Below, piece by piece: positions 17,133 to 25,710 of a DNA stretch of 64,000 bases. The DNA comes from an uncultured Acetatifactor sp. GTDB lineage: Bacteria > Bacillota > Clostridia > Lachnospirales > Lachnospiraceae. The notes beneath the pieces were generated by a model. The model saw only the letters and a program-made list of their open reading frames with translations. It was not told the DNA's origin and did no database searches. Where the stretch lies: NCBI GenBank assembly GCA_910585665.1, contig CAJUFI010000008.1:22535-86534 (forward strand), given 5' to 3'. Position 1 is the first letter of the stretch, and every line of letters starts with the position of its first letter. The position numbers were made by a program, and so were the translations under genes.

Positions 17133-18890
17133 ATGGATATTTTCGATGTGCTGACACTGATTGGAGGATTGAGCCTGTTTCTGTTCGGCATGAGCATCAT
17201 GGGACAGGCTCTGGAGCGCAGGGCAGGGGGCAAGCTGCGCCTGCTCTTAGGCCGACTTACCACCAACAAAGCCGCTGGCCTTCTGACGGGGCTCGGCATC
17301 ACGGCGGTGATTCAGAGCTCTTCGGCTGCCACGGTGATGGTAGTGGGCTTCGTGAATTCCGGCCTGATGACGCTGAAGCAGGCCATCCATGTCATCATGG
17401 GAGCCAATATCGGTACTACGGTGACAGCGTGGCTTCTGAGCCTGGCCGGAATCGACAGCGGCAATGTGTTCGTCCGGCTGCTGAAGCCCTCTTCCTTTAC
17501 GCCGGTTCTGGCTTTTATAGGAATCCTTTTCTATCTGTTCTTGAAAAACGACAAGAAGAAGGACACCGGCATGATCCTGCTGGGATTCGCCACACTGATG
17601 TTCGGCATGGAGACCATGGCAGGGGCGGTGGAAGGGCTTCGGGACGTGCCGGGCTTCCAGAACTTCTTCCTTCTGTTCCGCAATCCGATCCTGGGAGTGC
17701 TGGCGGGAACGGCGCTGACGGCGGTCATCCAGTCCAGCTCCGCTTCCGTAGGCATCCTCCAGGCGCTGGCTTCCACCGGCAGAGTCTCCTACGGGGCGGC
17801 GATTCCCATCATCATGGGGCAGAACATCGGTACCTGTGTGACAGCCATGCTCTCTTCCGTAGGGGCAAACAAGAATGCCAAGCGGGCGGCCATGGTGCAC
17901 CTGTCCTTCAATGTAATCGGCACCACGGTTTGCCTGGCGGTGTTCTGGCTGATCAAAGGGGTCTTCGCGCCTGCGCTTTTGGAGGAACCGGCATCGCTGT
18001 TCGGCATCGCCGTGGCGCATTCTATCTTTAATGTGCTGTGCACCATATTGATGCTGCCCCTGTCCGGCCTTCTGGAGAGGCTGGTGAACCGGCTGGTTCC
18101 GGATGCCAGGCAGCCGGAAGCCCAGTCCGAGCTGGACGAGCGTCTGCTGGCCACGCCCCCTATCGCGCTGGAGCGCTGCCATGAAGTGGCCGCGGCCATG
18201 GCGGAACTGTCTGTGGAAGCCATGGAGGAAGCCATGGAATCCCTGCGGGGGTATTCCCCGGAGCTTGCGGCGGCTGTCCGGGAGAAGGAGGAGCGCAGCG
18301 ACCACTATGAGGACATGCTGGGGACTTATCTGGTGAAGCTGAGCGCCAAGCGGATCAGCGCGTCGGACAGCGCGGAAGCGGCGAAGCTTCTGAAATTGAT
18401 CGGGGATTTTGAGCGCATTTCCGACCATGCGGTGAATCTGCTGGAGTCGGCGGAGGAAATGCGGGGGAAGGGGATGGAGTTCACGGAGTCGGCGGCCGCG
18501 GAGCTGGAGGTCATTTTCAAAGCCGTGGAGGAGATTCTGCATTTGTCCCTGGACGCCTTTCTGCGGGAGAATCTGGAAGCGGCTTCCATGGTGGAACCCC
18601 TGGAACAGGTCATCGACAAGCTGAAAGAACAGATGCGTACCAGACATATCCTTCGGCTGCAGCAGGGAATCTGCACCATGGACGCGGGCTTTGTGTGGTC
18701 GGACCTCCTCACCAGCCTGGAGCGGACTTCAGACCACTGCTCGAACATCGCGGGGTGCGTCCTGGACATGGCAGACCACAACCTGAATCTCCACGAGTCT
18801 CTGCGCAGCGTGCGGAATGACAGCGAGGATTTTCAGCGGAAGTTCAAAGAGTACGCCGGGAAGTATTCCTTTGTCCACATGGGGAGCTGA
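17133..18890 (+). CDS. Na/phosphate cotransporter with PhoU-like C-terminal domain
   Basis: Imports phosphate with sodium across the cytoplasmic membrane. Residues 1-310 hold two inverted repeats of the Na/Pi cotransporter fold, each with the QSSSA signature (VIQSSSAATVMVVGF, VIQSSSASVGILQAL) and a glycine loop (GANIGTTVTAW, GQNIGTCVTAM). Residues about 350-570 form two PhoU-like helical bundles (GDFERISDHAVNLLESAEEM, LERTSDHCSNIAGCVLDM). Length 585 is normal for the PhoU-fused type. It is the third gene of a regulator-kinase-transporter set and is probably also read from its own promoter under the TTTACA box. Confidence 0.93.
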   Translation: MDIFDVLTLIGGLSLFLFGMSIMGQALERRAGGKLRLLLGRLTTNKAAGLLTGLGITAVIQSSSAATVMVVGFVNSGLMTLKQAIHVIMGANIGTTVTAWLLSLAGIDSGNVFVRLLKPSSFTPVLAFIGILFYLFLKNDKKKDTGMILLGFATLMFGMETMAGAVEGLRDVPGFQNFFLLFRNPILGVLAGTALTAVIQSSSASVGILQALASTGRVSYGAAIPIIMGQNIGTCVTAMLSSVGANKNAKRAAMVHLSFNVIGTTVCLAVFWLIKGVFAPALLEEPASLFGIAVAHSIFNVLCTILMLPLSGLLERLVNRLVPDARQPEAQSELDERLLATPPIALERCHEVAAAMAELSVEAMEEAMESLRGYSPELAAAVREKEERSDHYEDMLGTYLVKLSAKRISASDSAEAAKLLKLIGDFERISDHAVNLLESAEEMRGKGMEFTESAAAELEVIFKAVEEILHLSLDAFLRENLEAASMVEPLEQVIDKLKEQMRTRHILRLQQGICTMDAGFVWSDLLTSLERTSDHCSNIAGCVLDMADHNLNLHESLRSVRNDSEDFQRKFKEYAGKYSFVHMGS

Positions 18891-18952
18891 GCGTATCTAT
18901 CTTCTGGGTATTCCATGCACCGGTTCAGTTTCTGCCGTTTTTTCGGCAAACG

Positions 18953-18981
18953 TTGAAATAGCCGTTGAAATATGCTATAGT
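18953..18981 (+). promoter_or_regulatory. promoter of the LytTR regulator operon
   Basis: TTGAAA and TATAGT are 17 bases apart, about 45 bases before the LytTR regulator start. A small GCCG/CGGC hairpin around a T run lies just upstream (18933-18950). Confidence 0.6.
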
Positions 18982-19025
18982 GTTAAAAATATCCGTTTGG
19001 GACTGTACAGGAGGGATGACAGGGG

Positions 19026-19730
19026 ATGACCTATAAAATCATCATCACCGATGACAGCGCCGCAGATACCGCTTTTCTGCGGGGCCTTGCCGAAGAATGG
19101 GCGGCAGAGCGGCGGATCACGGCGGAAATCGCGGCTTATTCCTCATCGGAAGCCTTTCTGTTCCGCTGGGAGGAGGATCAGGCCTGTGATCTTCTGCTTT
19201 TTGACATCGAAATGCCCGGTATCGATGGCGTGACCCTTGCCAAGAAGATCCGGCAGACCAATAAAAACGTCAACATTGTCTTTATCACCGGCTATTCCGA
19301 CTACATCGCCGAGGGCTACGAGGTCTCCGCGCTTCACTATCTGATGAAGCCAGTGGATCGGGAGAAGCTCTTCCGCACCCTGGATCGGGCCTACGAGCGG
19401 TCGGTGCGGGACATGCAGTATCTGACCCTCAAAATGCCCGATACCGTGGTGCGGGTGCCCTTCGGCGAGATTCGATGGCTGGAGGTGCGGCAGAATTACG
19501 TCACTGTCCACGCTGACCGGGATTACACTCTGAAAGCGCCCCTCTGGGACTTCGAGAATCAGCTTTCCTCCGATTCCTCCTTCTATCGGGTGGGGAGGTC
19601 GTACATCGTCAATCTGCGCTGTATCAAACAGGTGATGAAAAAGGAGATTTTGCTGATGGATTCCACTGTGATTCCTTTGCCCAGGGGAATGTACGAACCT
19701 CTGAACCGGGAGATCATCAAACGTTTATAA
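19026..19730 (+). CDS. LytTR-family response regulator
   Basis: A 234-residue AgrA/LytR-type regulator. The receiver has the acidic residues in IITDDSAAD, phospho-Asp in LLLFDIEMPGIDG, and Lys in LMKPVDREKLF. The LytTR DNA-binding domain occupies about residues 130-232 (IRWLEVRQNYVTVHADRDYT, FYRVGRSYIVNLRCIKQV, PLPRGMYEPL). The start overlaps the upstream spacer with GGAGGG nearby. It is followed by a matching GHKL kinase and two ABC half-transporters, a layout used in peptide sensing or export. Confidence 0.94.
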   Translation: MTYKIIITDDSAADTAFLRGLAEEWAAERRITAEIAAYSSSEAFLFRWEEDQACDLLLFDIEMPGIDGVTLAKKIRQTNKNVNIVFITGYSDYIAEGYEVSALHYLMKPVDREKLFRTLDRAYERSVRDMQYLTLKMPDTVVRVPFGEIRWLEVRQNYVTVHADRDYTLKAPLWDFENQLSSDSSFYRVGRSYIVNLRCIKQVMKKEILLMDSTVIPLPRGMYEPLNREIIKRL

Positions 19731-19785
19731 GGGAAACTGTCATGGTGGTGCGGTCAGCTGTATGGGAGTTTAGAAAGAGGAGACC

Positions 19786-20460
19786 ATGTCAATTTTTTCA
19801 CGAATCATCGACAAACGAATCGCCGCCTATCAGCGGGATCTGATCGAGCTCCACTACCGGGAGGTGGACAACATGTACGGCCAGATGCGGGGGTGGCGGC
19901 ACGACTACCGGGATCATATCCAGACCATGAAGGCTTTCGCCGCCGCGGATGATATGGATTCCATCCGCTCCTATCTGGATTCGCTGGAGCATGACCTGAC
20001 CACGGTGGATACGGTCATCAAGACGGGCAACCGCATGACTGATGCCATCCTGAACAGCAAAATCTCGCTGGCAAAGTCGAAGAACATCCCCGTGACCGCC
20101 GATGCCCACATTCCCGTGGAGCTGGGGCTTTCCGAGGTGGATCTCTGCGTGATCGTGGGGAATCTCTTCAACAACGCTATCGAAGCGAGCCTGGCGCTCC
20201 CCGAGGACAAACGGTGCATCCGTGTGTACATGGAAATGAAGAGCACCCAGCTCTACATATCCTTTTTCAATCTGACTGCCCAGAAGAAGCAGACGAAAGT
20301 GGCGGGCCGGTTCAAAAGCACCAAAGGGGAAGGGCACGGCCTGGGACTGGTGCGCATCGACAATATCGTGGAGCGGCTGGGCGGGTATCTGAGCCGAAAC
20401 AGCGAGGACGGCGCGTTCACCACTGAGATTCTGCTCCCCTGTAAGAATCTGAACGGGTAA
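19786..20460 (+). CDS. soluble GHKL-type histidine kinase
   Basis: A 224-residue kinase partner of the LytTR regulator. The dimerisation/phospho-acceptor helix has GWRHDYRDHIQTM with the likely His. The ATPase domain shows NLFNNAIEASLAL (N box) and GEGHGLGLVRIDNI (G box). Unlike AgrC-type kinases it has no transmembrane sensor region: the protein begins directly with a helix (MSIFSRIIDKRIAAYQRDLI), so any signal must be cytosolic or delivered by a partner such as the adjacent transporters. AGAAAGAGGAG precedes the start. Confidence 0.9.
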   Translation: MSIFSRIIDKRIAAYQRDLIELHYREVDNMYGQMRGWRHDYRDHIQTMKAFAAADDMDSIRSYLDSLEHDLTTVDTVIKTGNRMTDAILNSKISLAKSKNIPVTADAHIPVELGLSEVDLCVIVGNLFNNAIEASLALPEDKRCIRVYMEMKSTQLYISFFNLTAQKKQTKVAGRFKSTKGEGHGLGLVRIDNIVERLGGYLSRNSEDGAFTTEILLPCKNLNG

Positions 20461-20492
20461 TATTACAATTCATCACCTGAATACAACGATTC

Positions 20493-20520
20493 ATCCCCGG
20501 GCTCACACAGGCCCGGGGAT
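20493..20520 (+). terminator. GC-rich hairpin between kinase and ABC genes
   Basis: ATCCCCGGGC / GCCCGGGGAT with an eight-base loop followed by TTTGTG. It may partially terminate or process the transcript, separating regulator levels from transporter levels. Confidence 0.6.
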
Positions 20521-20552
20521 TTGTGATAGAGTACAGTTCGGAGGTGATAATA

Positions 20553-22418
20553 TTGAAAAAAACAAATAAAAAGTCAAAACCATCTGACCACAAGAAGTAC
20601 AATCCCCTGGGCAGCCTTGTCTGGGCGCTGAAGAGGATGTGGAAGATGACCCCGATGTACTGTCTCTCCTTTTTCGTATTCATTCCCATTTCCATTTTGA
20701 CATCGGTGGTGGGGGACTATTTCCCGAAGGTTCTGATCGACGCGCTGGGAAACGGGTATTCCTTCGGACGGATTGCCGTTCTGGTGGTTCTGTACATGGC
20801 GACGCTGTGTGCGATTCAGGTGACGGATCAGTTTCTGCAGTCACGCCGGTTCGCATGGATGCTGTCCGTGACCGGTCAATATCAAATGGAAATCTGGCGC
20901 AAGGACTGTCTCACTGACTGCGAAAATCTCGACCGGCAATATTATCGGAGGATTAAGGATTATGCAAATGGCGATACCAAAAATGGGAACGCCGCAGTGG
21001 AATTCTTTTGGAAGGATCTGGTAGCCCTTCTGGTTTCCGTCCTGGGAATCGCCACCTACGCTTCGCTGATGACCGCCGTGAATCCTCTGCTGTTCCTCAT
21101 CGTCGCGGCGACGGCGCTGCTTTCCTACATCCCGTCGCGGATGCAGGCCGCCTATACCGAGAAGAACAAGGACAAATGGGAAAAAGAGGGCAGAAAACTG
21201 GGCTACCTGGAGGGGCTGTCCGAGGATTTCGACAAAGCCAAGGACATCAAGCTCTATGACATGAGCGGCTGGATAGAGAAAATGATTGCCGACTATCAGG
21301 CCTATCAGCTCATGTGGGAGAAGCGCTGCACCCGCCGGGGGCTGTGGGCATCCGGCCTGTCTGCCCTCCTTGCGCTGATCCAGAATGGTGCGGCTTACGT
21401 TTTCCTGATTCTTGCTTTGATGGACGGGAAGATTTCCGTGGGCGATTTCGTCTTCTTCTTCGGCGCTGTTTCCACTATCGGGGAGTATCTGCGCGGGCTG
21501 ATCGGGCAGACCGCCGCGCTGGCGTCCCGCGCCGACAAAATCGGCTACTATCGGGAGTATTTCGAAATCGAGGAAAAATTCAACCACGGAGCGGGCTGTC
21601 CGCTTCCTGCAAAGGGAACGCCCGTGAAAGTGGAATTCCGTGACGTATGGTTCCGATACGATGGCGCGGAGGAATACACCCTCAAGGGAGTCAACCTGAC
21701 CATCGGGGCCGGGGAAAAGCTGGCGCTGGTAGGCATGAACGGCGCCGGAAAGACCACGCTGGTGAAGCTCCTGTGCGGCTTCTATATGCCTACCAAAGGG
21801 GAAATCCTCGTAAACGGCCAACCGATTCCGGCGTATAACATCGAGGAATACTACTCCCTCATCTCCGCCGTTTTTCAGGATATCAATATCCCGGCAATGA
21901 CCCTCACGCAGTTCATCTCCAGCTGTGACGACGAATATGAGCGGGAAAACGCCGAAACCGCCGATCTCGCCCGGGCGGAAGCGGCGCTGCGGATGAGCGG
22001 ACTGGGGGAAAAGCTGGATTCGCTGCCCCACGGCATGGATACTTATCTTCGCAAGGGCATTTTTGACGACGCCATCGACCTGTCGGGAGGAGAGACGCAG
22101 AAGCTGCTGCTTGCAAGGGCCATCTACAAGGGCGGTTCGCTTCTGGTGCTGGATGAGCCCACCGCCGCCCTGGATCCTATCGCGGAGAATCAGCTCTATC
22201 TGCAATATAACGAGATCACCGAAAATAAGACCTCCGTCTATATCTCCCATCGGTTTGCTTCCACCCGTTTCTGCGACCGCATTGTGCTGCTGGAGGACGG
22301 AAAAGTGACCGAGGTGGGCTCCCATGAGGAGCTGATGGCAAAGAACGGACAGTACGCCTATATGTTCGGCGTACAGGCAAAATATTATCAGGAGGACGTG
22401 AAGCATGAAAAAGAATAA
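20553..22418 (+). CDS. ABC transporter ATP-binding/permease half-transporter 1
   Basis: About 621 residues; exporter-type with six helices in residues about 30-330 and a C-terminal ATPase. Walker A is GMNGAGKTTLVKL, signature LSGGETQKLLLARA, Walker B LLVLDEPTAALDP, H-loop VYISHRF. I chose the TTG start because GGAGGTGAT lies seven bases ahead of it; an ATG ten codons upstream has no such site. The gene overlaps the next half-transporter by 14 bases, so a heterodimer is likely. Substrate is unknown; peptide export fits the LytTR context. Confidence 0.9.
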   Translation: MKKTNKKSKPSDHKKYNPLGSLVWALKRMWKMTPMYCLSFFVFIPISILTSVVGDYFPKVLIDALGNGYSFGRIAVLVVLYMATLCAIQVTDQFLQSRRFAWMLSVTGQYQMEIWRKDCLTDCENLDRQYYRRIKDYANGDTKNGNAAVEFFWKDLVALLVSVLGIATYASLMTAVNPLLFLIVAATALLSYIPSRMQAAYTEKNKDKWEKEGRKLGYLEGLSEDFDKAKDIKLYDMSGWIEKMIADYQAYQLMWEKRCTRRGLWASGLSALLALIQNGAAYVFLILALMDGKISVGDFVFFFGAVSTIGEYLRGLIGQTAALASRADKIGYYREYFEIEEKFNHGAGCPLPAKGTPVKVEFRDVWFRYDGAEEYTLKGVNLTIGAGEKLALVGMNGAGKTTLVKLLCGFYMPTKGEILVNGQPIPAYNIEEYYSLISAVFQDINIPAMTLTQFISSCDDEYERENAETADLARAEAALRMSGLGEKLDSLPHGMDTYLRKGIFDDAIDLSGGETQKLLLARAIYKGGSLLVLDEPTAALDPIAENQLYLQYNEITENKTSVYISHRFASTRFCDRIVLLEDGKVTEVGSHEELMAKNGQYAYMFGVQAKYYQEDVKHEKE

Positions 22419-24216
22419 TCCCAATTTCCGCGCGTTCAAAATGCTCGCCGGACTGAACAGACGCTACTTTCCTGTATTCTTCTTCTCCAAGCTATTCGCC
22501 CGCGTCAGCCCGTTCGTCAATCTGTGGCTGTCCGCCGAAATCGTCACCGCCCTTTTCAACGGCGCCCAGAAGCGGAAAATCTGGACGCTGGTCATCATCG
22601 CGCTGGCCGGAAATCTGGCTCTTGCACTGCTGAATTCTGTCTTTGAACGGTTCCGGGGGCATGAGGAGACGGTTCTCAAGCAGAACGAAAAGCGCGCTTT
22701 TCTGAAAAAGACCCTCTCCCTGGACTATGATAAGCTGGAGGATCCGGCCATCCGCACCCTGCGCCGCACCATTCAGGAGAATGCCTGTATCAACGCAAAC
22801 GGGATTTTGAGAATGCGCTGGATGATGGAATATATGATAGAGTCGGCAATCGCGATTGTGCTTTCGCTGGTTTTCTTTGCAGAGATGGTGGTGAAGATGT
22901 TTTCGGTGCCGTTCCGTCCTGGCGGTATGGCCTGTCTTGTGGGGATGGTTCTGTCTGTGGCGGCAATCATTCTCTACAATCGCTATTCGCAAAAAAAGAT
23001 GGACAGCTACGAACGCGCGCTCAATGAAGCTTTGTTGGACTCAAACCGATTTGCGAGAGGAATGCCCGGCCACAGCAAGGATATACGGCTGTACAGGCAA
23101 TATGTTCACGGGGAAAAGGTAATGGTTACGAACTGGCTGAAAATGTTGAGGGAAGCGTTTTTTGAAAAGGCCAAGAAAGACTTTCATTATACGTGGATTC
23201 GTTTTCTGTTCGAATTTCTGCTTCGGACGCTGGCCTATCTGTTGGTCTGTATGTATTGTGTGGCCAATGTATTCCCGGTAGGCAGCGTCATTAAGTATGT
23301 GGGATATCTGAACCAGCTGCTGGATAGCGTGGTGAATCTGTTCTACTATATTACCAATCTGAGCTCCAACACGCAGTTTGTTGAGACCTATCTTTCATTC
23401 TTCGATATACCGAATGAGATGTATCAGGGCTCGCTGACTACCGAGAAGCGCTCCGACCGCAATTACGAGGTGGAATTCCGCAATGTCAGCTTCAAATACC
23501 CCGGCAGCGATGAATACGCGCTCCGGAATCTCTCCATCAAGTTCAAAATCGGCAGCCGTCTCGCGGTGGTGGGCAGGAACGGCTCAGGCAAGACCACCTT
23601 TATCAAGCTGCTCTGCCGTCTCTATGACCCCACCGAGGGAGAGATTCTGCTCAACGGCGCGGACATCCGCAAGTACAGCTACAGCGATTACCTCTCGATT
23701 TTCTCGGTGGTTTTCCAGGATTTCCGTCTCTTCTCCTTCCCGCTGGCGCAGAACGTAGCGGTGGCTGAGGAGTACGATTCCGGAAAGGTGATCGGCTGCC
23801 TGGAGGAAGCGGGCTTCGGCCAGCGGCTGGCCACCCTGTCCCAGGGAATCGAGACGCCCCTTTACAAGGATTTCGATGAAAAGGGCGTGGAAATCTCGGG
23901 CGGCGAGGCCCAGAAGATTGCCCTTGCCCGTGCGCTCTACAAGGACGCGCCTTTCGTAATCCTGGATGAGCCCACCGCCGCTCTGGATCCCATTGCCGAG
24001 GCGGAAATCTACGCCAAGTTCAACGACATGGTGGGGGATCGTACCGCAATCTATATCAGCCATCGGCTGTCCTCCTGCCGCTTCTGCGACGTGATTGCTG
24101 TCTTCGATAAGGGGCAGATCGTACAGAAGGGCAGTCACGAGGAGCTGGCCGCCGATGCCGCGGGGAAGTACTACGAGCTCTGGAACGCCCAGGCGCAGTA
24201 TTATGTGACGGAATAA
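22405..24216 (+). CDS. ABC transporter ATP-binding/permease half-transporter 2
   Basis: A 603-residue partner of the preceding gene. The permease segment is at about 20-330 and the ATPase at about 360-600: Walker A GRNGSGKTTFIKL, Q-loop VVFQDFRLFSF, signature ISGGEAQKIALARA, Walker B FVILDEPTAALDP, H-loop IYISHRL. It is translated from CAGGAGG inside the end of the first gene. Both partners keep complete ATPase motifs with the catalytic Glu, so neither site looks degenerate. No precursor peptide gene was recognised nearby. Confidence 0.9.
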   Translation: MKKNNPNFRAFKMLAGLNRRYFPVFFFSKLFARVSPFVNLWLSAEIVTALFNGAQKRKIWTLVIIALAGNLALALLNSVFERFRGHEETVLKQNEKRAFLKKTLSLDYDKLEDPAIRTLRRTIQENACINANGILRMRWMMEYMIESAIAIVLSLVFFAEMVVKMFSVPFRPGGMACLVGMVLSVAAIILYNRYSQKKMDSYERALNEALLDSNRFARGMPGHSKDIRLYRQYVHGEKVMVTNWLKMLREAFFEKAKKDFHYTWIRFLFEFLLRTLAYLLVCMYCVANVFPVGSVIKYVGYLNQLLDSVVNLFYYITNLSSNTQFVETYLSFFDIPNEMYQGSLTTEKRSDRNYEVEFRNVSFKYPGSDEYALRNLSIKFKIGSRLAVVGRNGSGKTTFIKLLCRLYDPTEGEILLNGADIRKYSYSDYLSIFSVVFQDFRLFSFPLAQNVAVAEEYDSGKVIGCLEEAGFGQRLATLSQGIETPLYKDFDEKGVEISGGEAQKIALARALYKDAPFVILDEPTAALDPIAEAEIYAKFNDMVGDRTAIYISHRLSSCRFCDVIAVFDKGQIVQKGSHEELAADAAGKYYELWNAQAQYYVTE

Positions 24217-24248
24217 GGAAAAGGGAATAGCTGCCGCAGGGATGACAA

Positions 24249-24334
24249 TTGGCTCGCGCATTAGCCAGGCGGCAGCTCCACAGGAATCCGGTTGGCCCGC
24301 ACATTAACCAGGCGGCAGCTCCACTGGAATCTCG
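24249..24334. repeat. 43-bp tandem duplication
   Basis: Two adjacent 43-bp copies (TTGGCTCGCGCATTAGCCAG... and TTGGCCCGCACATTAACCAG...) differ at several positions. The second copy covers the last codons of the broken anti-sigma-like gene on the minus strand; the first extends that end into intergenic DNA. Confidence 0.85.
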
Positions 24335-24959
24335 TAAAGCACTTCATAGCTGCCGTCAGAAATCTCACCGTACAGGCCGGATTCCTTGCCGCTGCGGATT
24401 ACTTTCAGAATCAGCTGCGTCCCCAGGGTCTCCGGCTTGGTAAACCAGTAGCCGTAAGTGTCATTGTCCCCGTTGGGATAGGCGGTGTAGTCATTGCCCA
24501 GTTCATCGGACAGGACAAATGCATAATCATCCCCGTTGTGGCCGATGGTGGCACAGTCGATGAAAAGCGTCACATACAGGGCGGATTCTTCTGCCCTGTC
24601 CAGTGAGATCCGATGCTCTCTGAATTCGTAAGTTCTGCCGATGTCCCAGCTTTTGTCCGTATAACAGGATTCCGGGTGTCTCCTATGGGGACGGCATATG
24701 CCGCTTCGATGGCATCAAAATTCTCTATGACAGCCCGTTGCTCTGCTCTGAAATTCGCCAGAAAGTTTCCGATGACAGGGATGGCTGCAAGGCTGACTGT
24801 GCCGAAGAGTACGGCCATGGCCGCCGCCAGGGGAATCATGAACCGCATTTTCAGGCTTTTCCGGTGGGCTTTTGACCGGGCGTCTATATATTCCAGGATG
24901 TAGCCTTCCCTGATGGCGCCCATTTGATCCAACAACTGTTCCTTTGCTTCTCTGCTCAT
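24304..24959 (-). pseudogene. frameshifted membrane anti-sigma-like protein
   Basis: The N-terminal part (MSREAKEQLLDQMGAIREGY, then a single TM helix FMIPLAAAMAVLFGTVSLAA) reads for about 97 residues. It then shifts frame near 24670-24690 and continues as ...CYTDKSWDIGRTYEFREHRI... to VELPPG. Joining the frames gives about 217 residues of an anti-sigma/DUF4179-like build: cytosolic helix, one TM, extracytoplasmic beta domain. The start overlaps the stop of a truncated sigma factor by four bases, the usual sigma/anti-sigma coupling. The broken frame and truncated partner indicate decay, unless the frameshift is a sequencing error. Confidence 0.7.
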
Positions 24960-25073
24960 AGATAAATACCTCTTTCTTCCAGTGTCATCCGAAGTTTCTT
25001 CCGCATCCTGGAAAGGCGGATGTTGATTGTGTTCTTGGTTGTTCCGCTGCTTTCGGCCAGTTCAGTTCCGCAT
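24956..25073 (-). pseudogene. truncated ECF sigma factor, region 4 only
   Basis: The minus strand reads ELAESSGTTKNTINIRLSRM followed by RKKLRMTLEERGIYL and a stop, which is the helix-turn-helix of sigma region 4. Upstream the frame runs into GC-rich palindromic repeat DNA, so region 2 is lost. The TGA stop overlaps the ATG of the anti-sigma-like gene. This is a remnant of a sigma/anti-sigma pair. Confidence 0.75.
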
Positions 25074-25123
25074 CTGCCCGGCCCGGCACCCGGACACGGA
25101 CAGAGGATTTTCGGCCGCGAAGG

Positions 25124-25428
25124 TAAGGAATTGTCTACGTTCCTAATGTCTCCGTAAATTCTCTGGGGCGCAGGGCAGAGCAGACGCTGTTTCTTGTTTT
25201 ATGTGGTTCTGTGCGTGTTCATAATGTATATCGCAGAAAAGGGAAGATGCTTTCAGCATAAGAGGAAAAAACTGAGAAAAGTTTAAATATAAGCGGCATT
25301 TCATTCTTTCCAGCCGCATAGCATAGACAGTCATGCCGTTTATCCGGTTTTTGGGCAGGATTTAATCGCTGCATATATTTTTTGACAAAGAGTGCGGGAA
25401 CGAGTCTGCCTCTCGCTCCCGCGGGTGT
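25124..25428. other. repeat-derived intergenic DNA
   Basis: The stretch begins with a short end fragment of the dispersed palindromic repeat (TAAGGAATTGTCTAC). It then has a GGGCAGAGCAGAC-CTG segment that also occurs near 52386. I see no credible gene in the remainder. Confidence 0.5.
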
Positions 25429-25531
25429 AAGGAATTGTCTACAAATAACTGCTGCGAGTTTATAGCTGTTTTCGTTGTATTTCTGGGCTTTCACCTAAAC
25501 AAGTTGCATCAGTTCTTTTCCGACAGTTACT
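25429..25531. repeat. palindromic MITE-like repeat, copy 1
   Basis: Starts AAGGAATTGTCTACAAATAA and ends CTTTTCCGACAGTTAC. The two arms of about 30 bases are imperfect inverted repeats flanking a roughly 40-base centre (GCTGTTTTCGTTGTATTTC...). It abuts copy 2 head to tail. Confidence 0.85.
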
Positions 25532-25635
25532 AAGGAATTGTCTACAAATAACCGCTACAAGTTTGCAGCAATTTTTGTTGTATTTCCGGGCTTTCACCTA
25601 AACAAATTGTAGCGGTTATTTTCCGACAGTTACTA
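25532..25635. repeat. palindromic MITE-like repeat, copy 2
   Basis: Same length and ends as copy 1, but the arm sequence is ATAACCGCTACAA on the left and TTGTAGCGGTTAT on the right. Both arms have changed together relative to the other copies, so pairing is kept. Confidence 0.87.
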
Positions 25636-25675
25636 AGGAAGTGTCTGTAGATAACTTGTACGAGTTTATGACGGA
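25634..25675. repeat. solo arm of the palindromic repeat
   Basis: AAGGAAGTGTCTGTAGATAA followed by CTTGTACGAGTTTATGACGG. Same GTGTCTGT subtype as the solo arm at 14586. It directly follows copy 2 and lies 36 bases after the end of thiT. Confidence 0.7.
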
Positions 25676-25710
25676 ACGGGTGGACTTTTCAAGGCTTACG
25701 TTGAGGACTC

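Noticed and set aside
25143..25494. Small open frames in the repeat-rich gap before thiT
   Set aside because: They cross repeat copies, have no ribosome sites and no recognisable protein features.
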